64,000 nucleotides of DNA from Bordetella sp. FB-8 (GTDB lineage Bacteria; Pseudomonadota; Gammaproteobacteria; Burkholderiales; Burkholderiaceae_B): the NCBI RefSeq assembly GCF_000382185.1, contig NZ_KB907784.1, positions 1,150,057 through 1,214,056 of the forward strand, written 5' to 3'. The stretch's first letter is position 1. The number at the start of each line of letters is the position of its first letter. The position numbers were made by a program, and so were the translations under genes. Below the pieces are notes generated by a model. That model did not search any database and was not told where the DNA came from. It saw only the letters and a list, made by a program, of their open reading frames with translations. Shown one piece after another: positions 36,526 to 45,538 of this stretch.

Positions 36526-38889
36526 TCAGTGCTCTTGGGAGAATTTTTCAAACACGTCCACGGCCAGCGGCCTGCCCGTCAGATACCCTTGCACGAGATC
36601 GCAGCCGCTCTCTTGCAGAAAAGTGCGTTGAAATTCGTTCTCCACCCCCTCGGCCACCACGCAAAGATCGAGTGATTTCGCAAGCTTGATTATGGCTTCG
36701 ACAAGCAGCAGCGAGCGCGCGTCTTTCTCAAGGTTCTTCACAAATCCCCGATCGATTTTCAGCTTGTCGATCGGAAAATTCCTGATGTAGTCGAGGTTGG
36801 AATAGCCAACGCCGAAATCGTCCAGGGCCACGCGCACTCCAATGGCCTTGAGCGCGTTGAGCGAACTGACCGCCTGCTCGAGATCGCGCATCATCATGTT
36901 CTCGGTAATCTCCAGCTCGATGCGCGCCGCGGGCACACCATAGCGCTCGACGGCCTGCTGCACGATTTTGACAAACTGTTCGTCGCACATGCCCCGGGGT
37001 GAAATATTGACCGACACGACAAAATCGTCTTTGACGACCCCGCGGCGTCTCCAGTCGGCGATCTGCCGGCAAGCGCGGTCGATCACCCAGGCATCGATTC
37101 GCAAGATAAGCGAGCTCTCTTCGGCCACGCCGATGAAATCGGCCGGCGCCAGCATGCCCCAGCGCGGATGCCGCCAGCGGATGAGAGCTTCCGCGCCGTA
37201 GAGCCGACCGGTCCTCAGGCACAATTGGGGCTGATAATAGAGCCGCAAATCGTCGGCGGCGCCCAGGGCAAGCGTCATCTCCTGGCGCAGTTCGATTTTG
37301 GCGTGGCGGTCGGCCCCGGCTTCGCGCTCGTAACACCGCACGCCGCCGCCGCGATCGGCTTTGGCAAGCGCCAAGGCCGCCAGGACGTTATGCATCAGGT
37401 CGCCCGCGGTCTCATACTGGCGGGTCTGCTCGGCAAAGCCGACACTGAGCGATGCCTCCAGCTTGACGCCGTTGACGACGAACGGCTCGGTCAGCGTCTG
37501 CAGCAGCCGGTCGGCCCAGGGACGTGGCGCCCTCGCGTCGTCGCCCCGCAAAATAAATAAAAACTCGCCCCCGCTGACCCGCGCCGCAAACGCGCGGCCT
37601 GCGGCAAAGGCCCGAATACGGCGGCCGAGTTCGGCAAGAAAGGTGTCGGTATCGTCGTAACCGACCAGCTCGTTGATTTCGCGCAGCCGGTCGATGTCGC
37701 AATTGAGCACGACCAAGGGGCCGTCCTCTGCGCGCCGGCTATCGAGCACATGGTGCAGGTAGCGCAATGCCGAGAGCCGGTCGGGCAACCCGGTCAGGCG
37801 ATCGTTGTGGATCGCCGCCTCGGACGCCTCGCGCGCGGCTGCGCCCTCGGCAGGGTCGGCCAGGTTGCGGATGCATAGATACACCTCATCGCCATAAGGG
37901 TAGACCGCCACCTCGATCAGTTGATTGAGCACCCTGCAAAATTCGACCGTTTTGCGCGCTGTCTGCGACTGGACCGCATCGTGGCTGATCCGATAGGTTT
38001 CGGTGTGCTCGGAGCCGGCAATCGCCCGCCAGAAGTTCTGGCCCAGCACCTGGTCTTCCCCCAAGCCGAACGCCGCCTCGGCGGTCTGGCTCATATAGGT
38101 TACGCACCACTGGCTATCGAATACGAATGCCACGTCGCCGTCGCATTCGAGAATGCGCTTGGTGCGCCGCACCGAGGCTTCGAGCGCCTGCCTGGCCTTC
38201 TGGCTCTCCTGGCTGAATCGCTGCACCATGACCCGCATCCGGTCCCGCTCTCGCCGCAGCTTGATCCAGCGCTCGCAAAACGAACGGGCGAGCTGGCGCA
38301 CCTCCGTTACGTCAAACGGCTTGCGCAACACCACAAAGCGGTCGGGATGCGTCAGCTGGGCGAGCATCTGCTCCCACGAATAATCCGAATACGCCGTACA
38401 GAGCACGACATGAATATCCGGATCGACGCGCCACAGCTGGCGCACTGTTTCAATGCCATCCCAACCGCCGGGCATGCGAACGTCCATGAATGCCATGGCG
38501 AAGGGTCGGTTCTGCTCGCGCGCCGCGATCACATGCGCAAGCGCCGTCTTGCCGTCGGACACCAGATCCAGCGCGAAATGCCGGTTCTCCTGCGCCGGCT
38601 CGGCCGCGGACTCGGCCTCAAACAGCGCGTTTTCAAGAACGCTCAAGCGCTTCGAGCGGTCGGAGCCTGGAGGACTCAATATTTTCTGGTAGACATCCAG
38701 CATGTCGGCATTGTCATCGACCACCAGAATGCGCGCCGTGTCCGCTGCGTCATCCTGCCGCACGCCGCGGGGCGTGGGCACGGGCGCGTGCACGTCGGCC
38801 GCGGGATCGATGCCTGCCTTGCCTGCCTGAGCCTCGTTTGCGTCGTCCGGCAAAGGCGTTGCCGTTTGGGTTTGGATGGAATCTTTCAT
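36526..38889 (-). CDS. Response regulator with PAS, degenerate GGDEF and EAL domains
   Basis: A 787-residue cytoplasmic regulator. The receiver (about residues 50-210) has LVVDDNADMLDVYQ and a phospho-Asp near 133 in FMDVRMPGGWDG, with a long insertion before the acceptor. A PAS domain (about 245-350) and a GGDEF-fold domain follow; its active site reads SGGEF near residue 439, so cyclase activity is probably lost. The EAL domain is intact (YGAEALIRWRHP near 565, ITENMMM, DDFGVGYSNLDYI), so it should be a cyclic-di-GMP phosphodiesterase switched by phosphorylation. Its partner kinase gene follows 7 bases downstream. Confidence 0.93.
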   Translation of the reverse strand: MKDSIQTQTATPLPDDANEAQAGKAGIDPAADVHAPVPTPRGVRQDDAADTARILVVDDNADMLDVYQKILSPPGSDRSKRLSVLENALFEAESAAEPAQENRHFALDLVSDGKTALAHVIAAREQNRPFAMAFMDVRMPGGWDGIETVRQLWRVDPDIHVVLCTAYSDYSWEQMLAQLTHPDRFVVLRKPFDVTEVRQLARSFCERWIKLRRERDRMRVMVQRFSQESQKARQALEASVRRTKRILECDGDVAFVFDSQWCVTYMSQTAEAAFGLGEDQVLGQNFWRAIAGSEHTETYRISHDAVQSQTARKTVEFCRVLNQLIEVAVYPYGDEVYLCIRNLADPAEGAAAREASEAAIHNDRLTGLPDRLSALRYLHHVLDSRRAEDGPLVVLNCDIDRLREINELVGYDDTDTFLAELGRRIRAFAAGRAFAARVSGGEFLFILRGDDARAPRPWADRLLQTLTEPFVVNGVKLEASLSVGFAEQTRQYETAGDLMHNVLAALALAKADRGGGVRCYEREAGADRHAKIELRQEMTLALGAADDLRLYYQPQLCLRTGRLYGAEALIRWRHPRWGMLAPADFIGVAEESSLILRIDAWVIDRACRQIADWRRRGVVKDDFVVSVNISPRGMCDEQFVKIVQQAVERYGVPAARIELEITENMMMRDLEQAVSSLNALKAIGVRVALDDFGVGYSNLDYIRNFPIDKLKIDRGFVKNLEKDARSLLLVEAIIKLAKSLDLCVVAEGVENEFQRTFLQESGCDLVQGYLTGRPLAVDVFEKFSQEH

Positions 38890-39025
38890 GGACCAATCAC
38901 CACTTTCGACATAAGCCGCCTACCAGGGAACGAAGCCTATTTTCGAGCAATTTATATCATTTTTTTTCAAACTATTTCTTAAATTCAAATCCTCGCCCGA
39001 CAGCGCACCGTCGCGACCGACCATG

Positions 39026-39049
39026 AAAAACGGCGTGCCAAGCACGCCG
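39026..39049 (-). terminator. Rho-independent terminator of waaC
   Basis: On the minus strand CGGCGTGC pairs with GCACGCCG around a TTG loop, followed by TTTTT. It lies about 35 bases after the waaC stop. Confidence 0.85.
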
Positions 39050-39081
39050 CCACACAGAACACACCCTACCGATCCGGCCGC

Positions 39082-40041
39082 CTATTGCTCCGCCAGCGCC
39101 TGCTCCACGCCCGCCAGCACCGCATCGCGCGAGGGCGGCGCGCCCTGCTCGCCCAGGCTGGCGGTATAGGCCGAGCCGATCAAGGGCGTGCGCACCGGGG
39201 AAGAAGCGCAGTAGATCCCCACCGTCGGGCGTCCCAATGCCGCCGACAAATGCGTCACGCCGCTATCCAAGCCCACCATCATGCGCGCGCCGGCCAGCAG
39301 CGTGGCCACGCCGGTCAGGTTCATGCGCGGCATGACCTGCACCCCCTCCTGCCCGGCAGTCAGGGCCTGCGCGCGCGCGGTTTCCGCGGCATTGCCGGCC
39401 AGCACGCGCAAGACGCAGCCCTCGTTGCGTAGGCGCTCGAAAACGGCATGCCAATCCTGCTCGGGCCAGAGCTTGTCGTCACGGCTGGCCGACGGCATGA
39501 TCACCGCGTAATTGCGCTTGCCGCGCGCCTGGGCCAGAAAGCCCTGCAGGCCGTAATCGGGCTCGCCGGCGTACGCGTAGCCGAACGTCAGCCCGGCCAG
39601 CAGGCGCTGGCGCACCACCGCGGGCTGCCAGAAGTACACCCGGTGCCGCACGTCGTAGAACAAAGAGGCCATCGACTCGCGGGCCGACTGCCAGTCCAGC
39701 CCGTGCCGGGTGCCCTGAGCCTGCCGCGCCAGCCATGCCGACTTGAGCAGCGACTGCATGTCCAGCACCACGTCGTAGCGCACACCGCGCAGGCGATCGA
39801 CGATCTTGCTGCGTTCACGGCGGGTGCTCTCGCGCCACCAGGTCTTGCGCCAGCGGCGGTGCGCGATGGGAATCACCTCGTTCACCGCCGGATGCCAGGC
39901 CGGAATTTCGGCAAACGCCTCTTCCGCGACCCAGTCGATCCGCGCGCCAGGGACATAGCGCGCGATATCCGAAATCGCCGGCAGGGTATGGACGATATCC
40001 CCCAGCGAAGACGTACGGACGATAAGGATGCGGGTGGACAT
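39082..40041 (-). CDS. waaC: Lipopolysaccharide heptosyltransferase I
   Basis: A 319-residue GT9 glycosyltransferase that adds the first heptose to Kdo2-lipid A. The start at 40041 gives RILIVRTSSLGDIVHTLPAI, the diagnostic heptosyltransferase N-terminus with the catalytic Asp in LGDIVH. The donor-binding region shows VGLDSGVTHLSAALGRPTVGIY. Length matches WaaC (about 320). In related genomes it lies close to waaA or the wlb locus; here a signalling operon is downstream and a DoxDA gene is divergent. Confidence 0.93.
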   Translation of the reverse strand: MSTRILIVRTSSLGDIVHTLPAISDIARYVPGARIDWVAEEAFAEIPAWHPAVNEVIPIAHRRWRKTWWRESTRRERSKIVDRLRGVRYDVVLDMQSLLKSAWLARQAQGTRHGLDWQSARESMASLFYDVRHRVYFWQPAVVRQRLLAGLTFGYAYAGEPDYGLQGFLAQARGKRNYAVIMPSASRDDKLWPEQDWHAVFERLRNEGCVLRVLAGNAAETARAQALTAGQEGVQVMPRMNLTGVATLLAGARMMVGLDSGVTHLSAALGRPTVGIYCASSPVRTPLIGSAYTASLGEQGAPPSRDAVLAGVEQALAEQ

Positions 40042-40224
40042 AGGGGGCGGCGAAATGGCCGCACATAGTACCTCAGCACCGGCGACTCGCGCCCCGGAAC
40101 CGGCTCGGCCGTCCTCTGCGGCCTCCTTAACCACGCTTGCATCAAGGTTTTTTATGAAATACCATTTAGATATATATTTATTACTAAAAGAAATTTATTG
40201 CGGCGATCTTTCAGGAGCCCAATC

Positions 40225-41334
40225 ATGACATCGACCCGAGCAGTCCTTCACGAAACCTCACTGTTGCCCAAGAATGCCGCGAACGAACCGGGGCTGGCCG
40301 CCTCCGGCGCATGGGCGCTCATGGCCTACGCCATGCTGGCCGTCCGATTCGTCCAGGGCTTTATCTATTGGGGCGGCGGATCGCGCCGATTCATCTACGC
40401 CCCGCAGAAGCTCGACCCGCATGCCGCCAGCTGGATGGCCAACAAATTCCAGAGCGCCATGCCCGGCGCCCTGCTCGGCACCGGCCACATCGTCGACTTC
40501 CTGCTGCGGCACTTCGCGCTGCTCTATAGCAGCATCATCGTCTTTAGCGCCATCGAGCTGTTCTTCGGCCTGTTCCTGATGGTGGGCTTGCTCACCCGTC
40601 TTTCCGCCTTGGCGACCATGGGCCTGAGCTTTGTCCTGATGCTGCTCTATGGCTGGCAAGGCGCGACCTGCATCGACGAATGGACGATGGCGGCCTGCAA
40701 TTTCGGCATGGGCGTGGCGCTGTTCCTGGCCGGCAGCTCGGCATGGTCCCTCGATGCCGTGATCGCGCGCCGCAAGCCCGACCTGGCGGCCAAGCCCTGG
40801 TTTACCTGGATGGCGAGCGGCCCGCTCGCGTCCAAGGTGCTGCGTCCTCTCGCGCTGACGCTGACCGTCGTCACCATGGCCTTCGTCATGCTGACCTACA
40901 ACTACTATCGTGGCTCGATTCTCACGCCGTTCCATTCCGGCCCGACCAGCGCGACCGTGCATCACCTGACCATCACGCATGCCACGTCGTCCGCCGACGG
41001 CAGCGTCACCTTCACGGTCTATCTGGACGGGGGCACGCCGGAAGCCCCGGCGCACATCGTCGATGCAAAGCTGCTCGATGCCTCGGGCAAGGTCCAGCAA
41101 GCGTGGGGCCCGGACGCCCTGGCCCACCTGCCGCAATCGGCCATCGTGAACGACTACGCCTACAACAAGTTCAAGCCCGCCCTGATGGGCCTGGCGGCGA
41201 ACATGGGCGCGCGCGCCACCATCACGCTGCCCGCGGTCCCGGGGCAGGCGATTGCAGCGGGATCCGTCCTGACCCTGCAAACCATCGACAACCGGGTGTT
41301 CAAGGCGCCGGTGCAGCCGCACGCCGCGAATTAA
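40225..41334 (+). CDS. Thiosulfate:quinone oxidoreductase-like DoxD-DoxA fusion membrane protein
   Basis: A 369-residue protein. The N-terminal half is a DoxD/TQO small-subunit domain with four or more membrane helices (RFVQGFIYWGGGSRRF, YSSIIVFSAIELFFGLFL, CIDEWTMAACNFGMG). After a further helix the C-terminal half (YNYYRGSILTPFHSG onward, about residues 230-345) matches the DoxA domain. In archaea these are two subunits of thiosulfate:quinone oxidoreductase; fused forms occur in bacteria, sometimes with other proposed roles. An AGGAG ribosome site lies 7 bases before the ATG, and the upstream 180 bases are AT-rich. Confidence 0.85.
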   Translation: MTSTRAVLHETSLLPKNAANEPGLAASGAWALMAYAMLAVRFVQGFIYWGGGSRRFIYAPQKLDPHAASWMANKFQSAMPGALLGTGHIVDFLLRHFALLYSSIIVFSAIELFFGLFLMVGLLTRLSALATMGLSFVLMLLYGWQGATCIDEWTMAACNFGMGVALFLAGSSAWSLDAVIARRKPDLAAKPWFTWMASGPLASKVLRPLALTLTVVTMAFVMLTYNYYRGSILTPFHSGPTSATVHHLTITHATSSADGSVTFTVYLDGGTPEAPAHIVDAKLLDASGKVQQAWGPDALAHLPQSAIVNDYAYNKFKPALMGLAANMGARATITLPAVPGQAIAAGSVLTLQTIDNRVFKAPVQPHAAN

Positions 41335-41473
41335 AAAACATTCGGCATCTTTGATTTTTCGAGGCCTTACATTAATTTACAATTGCAGTAGAGTGTGTTC
41401 GATAGAAATAAGCAGATACTATTTGCAAGATTCGCGGACACACTCAGCATCTCTTTTGCCCGCGCAGGTCAGC

Positions 41474-41491
41474 ATGATCTTTAACGATCAT
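41474..41491. promoter_or_regulatory. Imperfect palindrome upstream of the chemoreceptor gene
   Basis: ATGATC and GATCAT flank TTTAAC, 73 bases before the start of the Aer-like gene, inside a 229-base AT-rich gap. It could be an operator; no regulator is assigned. Confidence 0.3.
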
Positions 41492-41563
41492 CCGTGAAAG
41501 TGCCTAACAAAAACGTTCAACCTTGAACTACTCAGCGCTTCATGATTTGCCCAGGAGACAACG

Positions 41564-43219
41564 ATGCGAATGAATCTGCCTGTTACCCAGCAGGGCTATG
41601 ACTTTCCTTCCGACCAGACCCTAATTTCGATTACGGATCTGAAGGGGCGTATCACTTACTGCAACACCAACTTCATTGCAGTAAGTGGTTATACGCAGGC
41701 TGAACTCCTCGGGCAGTCCCATAACCTGGTTCGGCACCCCGACATGCCGGCTGAAGCCTTTCGAGACATGTGGGAAACCATTCAGTCCGGTCTGCCCTGG
41801 ACTGCCCTGGTCAAAAATCGCCGCAAGAACGGCGACTACTACTGGGTACGCGCCAATGCGACGCCCATGCGCAACGGCGATGAGATCATCGGCTATCTGT
41901 CGGTGCGCACACACGTGACACCGCAAGAGATCCAGGACACCGAGCACCTCTATGCCAAGATGCGTAGAGAAGCAGATCGCGGCCGGCTCACGCATGTATT
42001 GCGCCATGGTGAGCTTATGAAAAATACCCTGGTGGGCCGGCTCAGGCGAATACTGACCATGGGGCTGCGCGGTCGGTTTTTTCTGACGACGCTGATCGCG
42101 GCAGCGCTTCCGGCATTTTTGGTATGGAACAGAAACCCGGCCTGGGTCGATATCGTCGCGGTTCTGGTTTGCGCGCTGGTGATGGCAACCCTGCAAATAC
42201 GCATGGTTATTCGACCCCTCAACGGCGTGCTGAGCACGACCAATCGACTCGCGGCGGGCGATTTTTCCGGCGACATCGAAACCGGCGGCAAGGGAGAGTT
42301 CGCCCGGATTCAGCTTGCCTTGGCGCAGATGTCCTTATCCATTCGCACGGTTGTGCGCGACGTGCAGGACGAAGTCGTGAATCTGCGCAGCAGCTCACAG
42401 GAAATCGCCGCCGGCAACCAGGACATGTCCTCGCGCACCGAATCTCAATCGAGCAGCCTGGAGCAGACCGCGGCCGCCATGGATCAGATCAACGGTACCG
42501 TGCAAAACACGGCGACCTTGGCCGAGCAAGGCGCAAGCGTCGCCCAAACCACCAGCGCGGCAGTCGAGCGCGGCCACATGGCCGTAGAAAATGTGGTGCA
42601 GTCGATGAAAAACATCAATCAGGCCTCCGGGCGCATCGGCGACATTATCCAAGTGATTGAAGGGGTCGCATTCCAGACCAATATCCTGGCGCTCAACGCA
42701 GCCGTGGAGGCCGCACGCGCGGGCGAGCAAGGCAAGGGCTTCGCGGTTGTGGCAAGCGAGGTGCGCGCGCTGGCCCATCGCACGACCCAGGCGGCCAAGG
42801 AAATTAAAGCGCTGATCGAAGAATCCTCTCAATGGGTAGCCGAGGGCGATCAACGAACCGAGCAGGCCAGAGAACGCATGACCGAAGTGATCGATTCAGT
42901 CAAGCAAGTGATGGGGTTACTGGAACAAATCAACACCGCTTGCAAGGAACAGTCCACCGGCGTCTCGCAAGTCAATGCCGCCGTCACGCAGCTCGATGAC
43001 ATCACGCAGCAAAATGCGGCGATGGTCGAGCAGTTGGCCGCCTCGGCAAGCTCACTGGATGATCAGGTAACCCAAGTACACAGCGCTATCCGGGTATTCC
43101 ACCTGAACGATGAGGACGTCAGTTTGTCGCAAGTCGATGCGATCGAACTACGTAAGCAGCATAAGCAGCACAAGCAGCCGGTCATCGCGACCTCTTCGAG
43201 ACTGGCGCTTCCGGGTTGA
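41564..43219 (+). CDS. aer: Aer-like methyl-accepting chemotaxis protein with PAS sensor
   Basis: A 551-residue chemoreceptor. The N-terminal PAS domain (residues about 20-125: [21 protein letters not shown] and [20 protein letters not shown]) is of the FAD-binding Aer type. A paired membrane segment (about 165-220) and a HAMP linker follow, then the cytoplasmic signalling hairpin with the highly conserved tip [20 protein letters not shown]. There is no periplasmic ligand domain, so it should sense redox or energy state. An AGGAGA ribosome site precedes the start. It lies alone, outside any chemotaxis operon. Confidence 0.93.
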   Translation: MRMNLPVTQQGYDFPSDQTLISITDLKGRITYCNTNFIAVSGYTQAELLGQSHNLVRHPDMPAEAFRDMWETIQSGLPWTALVKNRRKNGDYYWVRANATPMRNGDEIIGYLSVRTHVTPQEIQDTEHLYAKMRREADRGRLTHVLRHGELMKNTLVGRLRRILTMGLRGRFFLTTLIAAALPAFLVWNRNPAWVDIVAVLVCALVMATLQIRMVIRPLNGVLSTTNRLAAGDFSGDIETGGKGEFARIQLALAQMSLSIRTVVRDVQDEVVNLRSSSQEIAAGNQDMSSRTESQSSSLEQTAAAMDQINGTVQNTATLAEQGASVAQTTSAAVERGHMAVENVVQSMKNINQASGRIGDIIQVIEGVAFQTNILALNAAVEAARAGEQGKGFAVVASEVRALAHRTTQAAKEIKALIEESSQWVAEGDQRTEQARERMTEVIDSVKQVMGLLEQINTACKEQSTGVSQVNAAVTQLDDITQQNAAMVEQLAASASSLDDQVTQVHSAIRVFHLNDEDVSLSQVDAIELRKQHKQHKQPVIATSSRLALPG

Positions 43220-43236
43220 TTGCAACCTCCGGGGGC

Positions 43237-43386
43237 ATCGCCGTAGGCAACCCGGTTCAGTGCACGAGACAAGGCCGAATTCAGGAGCCCCTTGTCGCGC
43301 GGGCCGGGCGCGCCACCCTGCTGGGCCAGGCTCTCATCGTGCACGAAGCGCAGTACCTGGCGATTGCCCCACTTGCACGGACTCAT
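43237..43386 (-). pseudogene. Remnant of a Doc/Fic-type toxin gene
   Basis: About 50 codons resemble the N-terminus of death-on-curing (Doc) toxins: VLRFVHDESLAQQGGAPG followed by PRDKGLLNSALSRALN and a YGDA turn. Doc proteins normally continue for about 75 more residues through an HPFVDGNKR motif, which is absent: similarity ends near 43237, just after the chemoreceptor stop. No antitoxin gene precedes it, because its upstream side is the coding region of an oxidoreductase. It is therefore a broken relic. The fold is recognised by pattern only. Confidence 0.6.
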
Positions 43387-44407
43387 TTGGACAGTTGATG
43401 GAAGGTGTCCCGGTACGCGCGCATGAATTCGCGGCCTGAACGCCCTGTAACACCTGCCGCGCCAGATGGCGGCCGCTCAACCAGGCGCCCTGCACCTTGC
43501 CGCCGTGCAGCCAGTCGCCGCACAGGCCGATGCCGCGTTCAGGATCCCAGGCGCTGCCGAGATTGCCCGCGTGGCAGTCGGCGTAGCGCCAACGATGCAC
43601 GGTAAACGACTGCGGCGCCGGTGCGCCCAGCTCGCCAAAGGCGGCCAGCAGGCGCCGGCCCACCTGCTGCGCGTCGTCTTCCAGATGCGCGACGCTCCAC
43701 TGGGCATTGGCCTGCAGCACCCAGCACTCCTGCCCGCTGCGTCCCGGCTTGCTGCGATCGCGGGCCAGCCAGCGCAGCGGGCCGGCGTTGACAAAGGCTG
43801 CCTCAAAGCCCAGCGATACCGGCGCGGCAAACTGGGCCATGACCGTCCAGCACGGTTGCATCGTCTGGGCAGCGGCCGCGGCCGACAGCGGCGGGCAGGC
43901 GTGCGCCAGCAGCGGCGCGGCTTGCGGCGCGGGAATCGCCACGACGACGTGCGAATAGACCTCGGGCAGCAAGCCCTGCTCGGCGCTGCGCAGCCGCCAG
44001 CCGTCGCCATCACGCTCGAGCGCCTGGATGGTCTGGCTGGTGTGCAGGTCCAGCCCTTGGGCCAACCGCTTGGCCGGGGCCGACATGCCGGGCACGCCCA
44101 CGTAACGCACCGGCGCGTCGTGGGATGGGGGCCGATCGCCGCCCAGCACCACGGGCACAACCGGCCACTCGGCCGCCACGCCGGCCTGAAGCCACGCCTG
44201 CACCTCGCGCTGAAAATCGGGATGACGCGCGGTGAAGTACTGTGCGCCGTGATCGGCCTGCCAGGGCTCGCTGCGACGGGTGCTCAGGCGGCCGCCCGCC
44301 CCGCGGCTTTTTTCAAAAACGCTGACATGGTGCCCGGCCTCGCGCAGGGCAACGGCACACGACAGGCCGGCCAGGCCGGCGCCGATAATGGCAATCGAAA
44401 GAGTCAT
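43334..44407 (-). CDS. FAD/NAD(P)-dependent amine oxidase-like protein (renalase type)
   Basis: A 357-residue flavoprotein. The N-terminus SIAIIGAGLAGLSCAVALREAGHHV is a dinucleotide-binding fold, followed by FEKSRGAGGRLSTRR, typical of renalase-like oxidoreductases, and near the C-terminus GIGLCGDWLHGGKVQGAWLSG completes FAD binding. Substrate unknown. The last 25 or so residues (after RQVLQGVQAAN) look non-conserved and overlap the Doc relic in another frame, so the original end may have been altered. The start at 44407 gives the conserved fold; an in-frame ATG at 44440 is possible. Confidence 0.85.
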   Translation of the reverse strand: MTLSIAIIGAGLAGLSCAVALREAGHHVSVFEKSRGAGGRLSTRRSEPWQADHGAQYFTARHPDFQREVQAWLQAGVAAEWPVVPVVLGGDRPPSHDAPVRYVGVPGMSAPAKRLAQGLDLHTSQTIQALERDGDGWRLRSAEQGLLPEVYSHVVVAIPAPQAAPLLAHACPPLSAAAAAQTMQPCWTVMAQFAAPVSLGFEAAFVNAGPLRWLARDRSKPGRSGQECWVLQANAQWSVAHLEDDAQQVGRRLLAAFGELGAPAPQSFTVHRWRYADCHAGNLGSAWDPERGIGLCGDWLHGGKVQGAWLSGRHLARQVLQGVQAANSCARTGTPSINCPNESVQVGQSPGTALRAR

Positions 44408-44433
44408 AGGTCGCGAAGTCGGGTAGATGCGGA

Positions 44434-44658
44434 TCAACACCAGCCTTGCCGCCAGACGGTCGTGTCGGTCAGCGTTTTCCAGGCAATGACGCGGCTGCGC
44501 CCGCTGTAGACCGCCTCCAGCTCCACCTCGGTGATGGGCACAAGCGGATCATCGGGCACCAGCACGCGCACCACCAGGAAGTGCTTTTCCTTGTTCTTGG
44601 GCGCAAGCGCGGTCCATTTGCTCAACAGCAGCTTGCGCGGGTTCAGGTGCAGGGTCAT
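44434..44658 (-). CDS. Small tryptophan-rich protein (TIGR02450 family)
   Basis: A 74-residue protein starting MTLHLNPRKLLLSKWTA, with EKHFLVVRVLVPDDP and the ending WKTLTDTTVWRQGW. This matches the TIGR02450 family of small Trp-containing proteins of unknown function, which often sits beside oxidoreductase or photolyase-type genes. It precedes the FAD oxidoreductase on the same strand by 26 bases, so the two may form an operon. Confidence 0.75.
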   Translation of the reverse strand: MTLHLNPRKLLLSKWTALAPKNKEKHFLVVRVLVPDDPLVPITEVELEAVYSGRSRVIAWKTLTDTTVWRQGWC

Positions 44659-44742
44659 GGGTCGGTTGTTGCCGGAGCAAGCGCCCGCCATTATCGGCGG
44701 CAACGCCGTCAAAGCGTACCTCCAACACTTAGTCTTACTATG

Positions 44743-45078
44743 TCATAAGAGTAGTTTTGCGCTTGCACTGCCGCAACAGGGATACATCAGCGTCATGCCC
44801 TTGCGCCGCAGCTCCTGGTGGACGCGGCCGTAGTGCGGCATCACATAGTCCGATTGCCGAACAGGTTTGGCAAGCAGGCGTCGCTCCAGTTCACTCTCGT
44901 CCATGGCGGCCATGGCGACCCAATCCAGTCCGGCCGCGCTGGCCAGCGTCAGATACTTGGTCACCACGCCCTTGGAAATACGCAACGCCGCCGAGACCTG
45001 CTCGTGTGTGAGTCCGGCCTCCAGTTTCAGACGTAATACGTCTTTGATCTTACGCATAGTCATCCTTGGCGCGGGCAT
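44743..45078 (-). pseudogene. IS21-family transposase IstA, N-terminal fragment
   Basis: The first 90 or so residues of an IstA transposase: MRKIKDVLRLKLEAGLTHEQ, the helix-turn-helix SAALRISKGVVTKYLTLA and VHQELRRKGMTLM. Full IstA proteins are about 400-500 residues and contain a DDE domain; here similarity stops at about 44790 and a non-IS tail of 15 codons leads to a stop. The downstream istB gene is missing. It is a dead relic. Confidence 0.8.
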
Positions 45079-45301
45079 CGTCTTCTCCGGACAAAAGTCC
45101 AGACGATACCCACGTGAGTGGGTCCTATGCGCAACACCGTCACGCCGTCATACGGCGCCGTTACGGCATCGTGAACAGCAATTCCGGACACAGACAAAAT
45201 CGTTCACGTTCGAACGAAATCCGTGTTCACGCTCACCCGAATCAGCTGTTCACGATCCGCCGAAATCTGCGTTCATGTTCAGCCGAAATACCCAGTAATC
45301 A
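44790..45301 (-). mobile_element. IS21-family element, left-end remnant
   Basis: Comprises the truncated istA and its upstream terminal region with four 23-base repeats. The presumed outer end is TGATTACTGGG (minus strand, starting at 45301), which is also where the neighbouring small ORF loses its frame. The other end of the element is not present in the window. Confidence 0.65.
45202..45293 (+). repeat. Four tandem 23-base repeats at the IS21 end
   Basis: Starts at 45202, 45225, 45248 and 45271, an exact 23-base period. The consensus is GTTCAYGNTCNNCCGAA followed by about six variable bases. IS21-family elements are known for multiple terminal repeats bound by the transposase, so these are best read as IstA sites and not as a CRISPR array. 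Confidence 0.78.
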
Positions 45302-45538
45302 TGCCTTTCGATGGTGCGAGCGTTGTCGGCACCGCGATAACTGGCGTCTGCGCACAGGTGCTTGTGGCGCCGCGACGGTGGACTCTCGCGCCAGGATTTC
45401 GGGCAGGTGCTCACCCTGCATCTTTTCGACAGCGTGGCCCAGCGATTCGGATGCCTGCGCCGCGACGTCTTCGCCGAGCCTGGCCAAAGCCACGATGCGG
45501 CCGATGCTTTCTGCAGGGCTCATGGTGGGCTTACTCAT
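45299..45538 (-). CDS. Hypothetical protein, 3' end replaced by an IS21 end
   Basis: A 79-residue protein starting MSKPTMSPAESIGRIVALA; not recognised. The middle is helical and acidic (ASESLGHAVEKMQGEHLPEI) and the tail is Arg/His-rich (PVRRRQLSRCRQRSHHRKA). Its TGA stop is exactly the start of the IS21-remnant end, so the gene was probably longer before insertion. The start overlaps the end of the preceding small gene by 8 bases, so the pair was one operon. Confidence 0.5.
   Translation of the reverse strand: MSKPTMSPAESIGRIVALARLGEDVAAQASESLGHAVEKMQGEHLPEILARESTVAAPQAPVRRRQLSRCRQRSHHRKA

Noticed and set aside
45202..45293. Evenly spaced repeats that look like a small CRISPR array
   Set aside because: There is no spacer structure: the variable part is only about 6 bases, and the repeats adjoin an istA fragment, as expected for IS21 termini.
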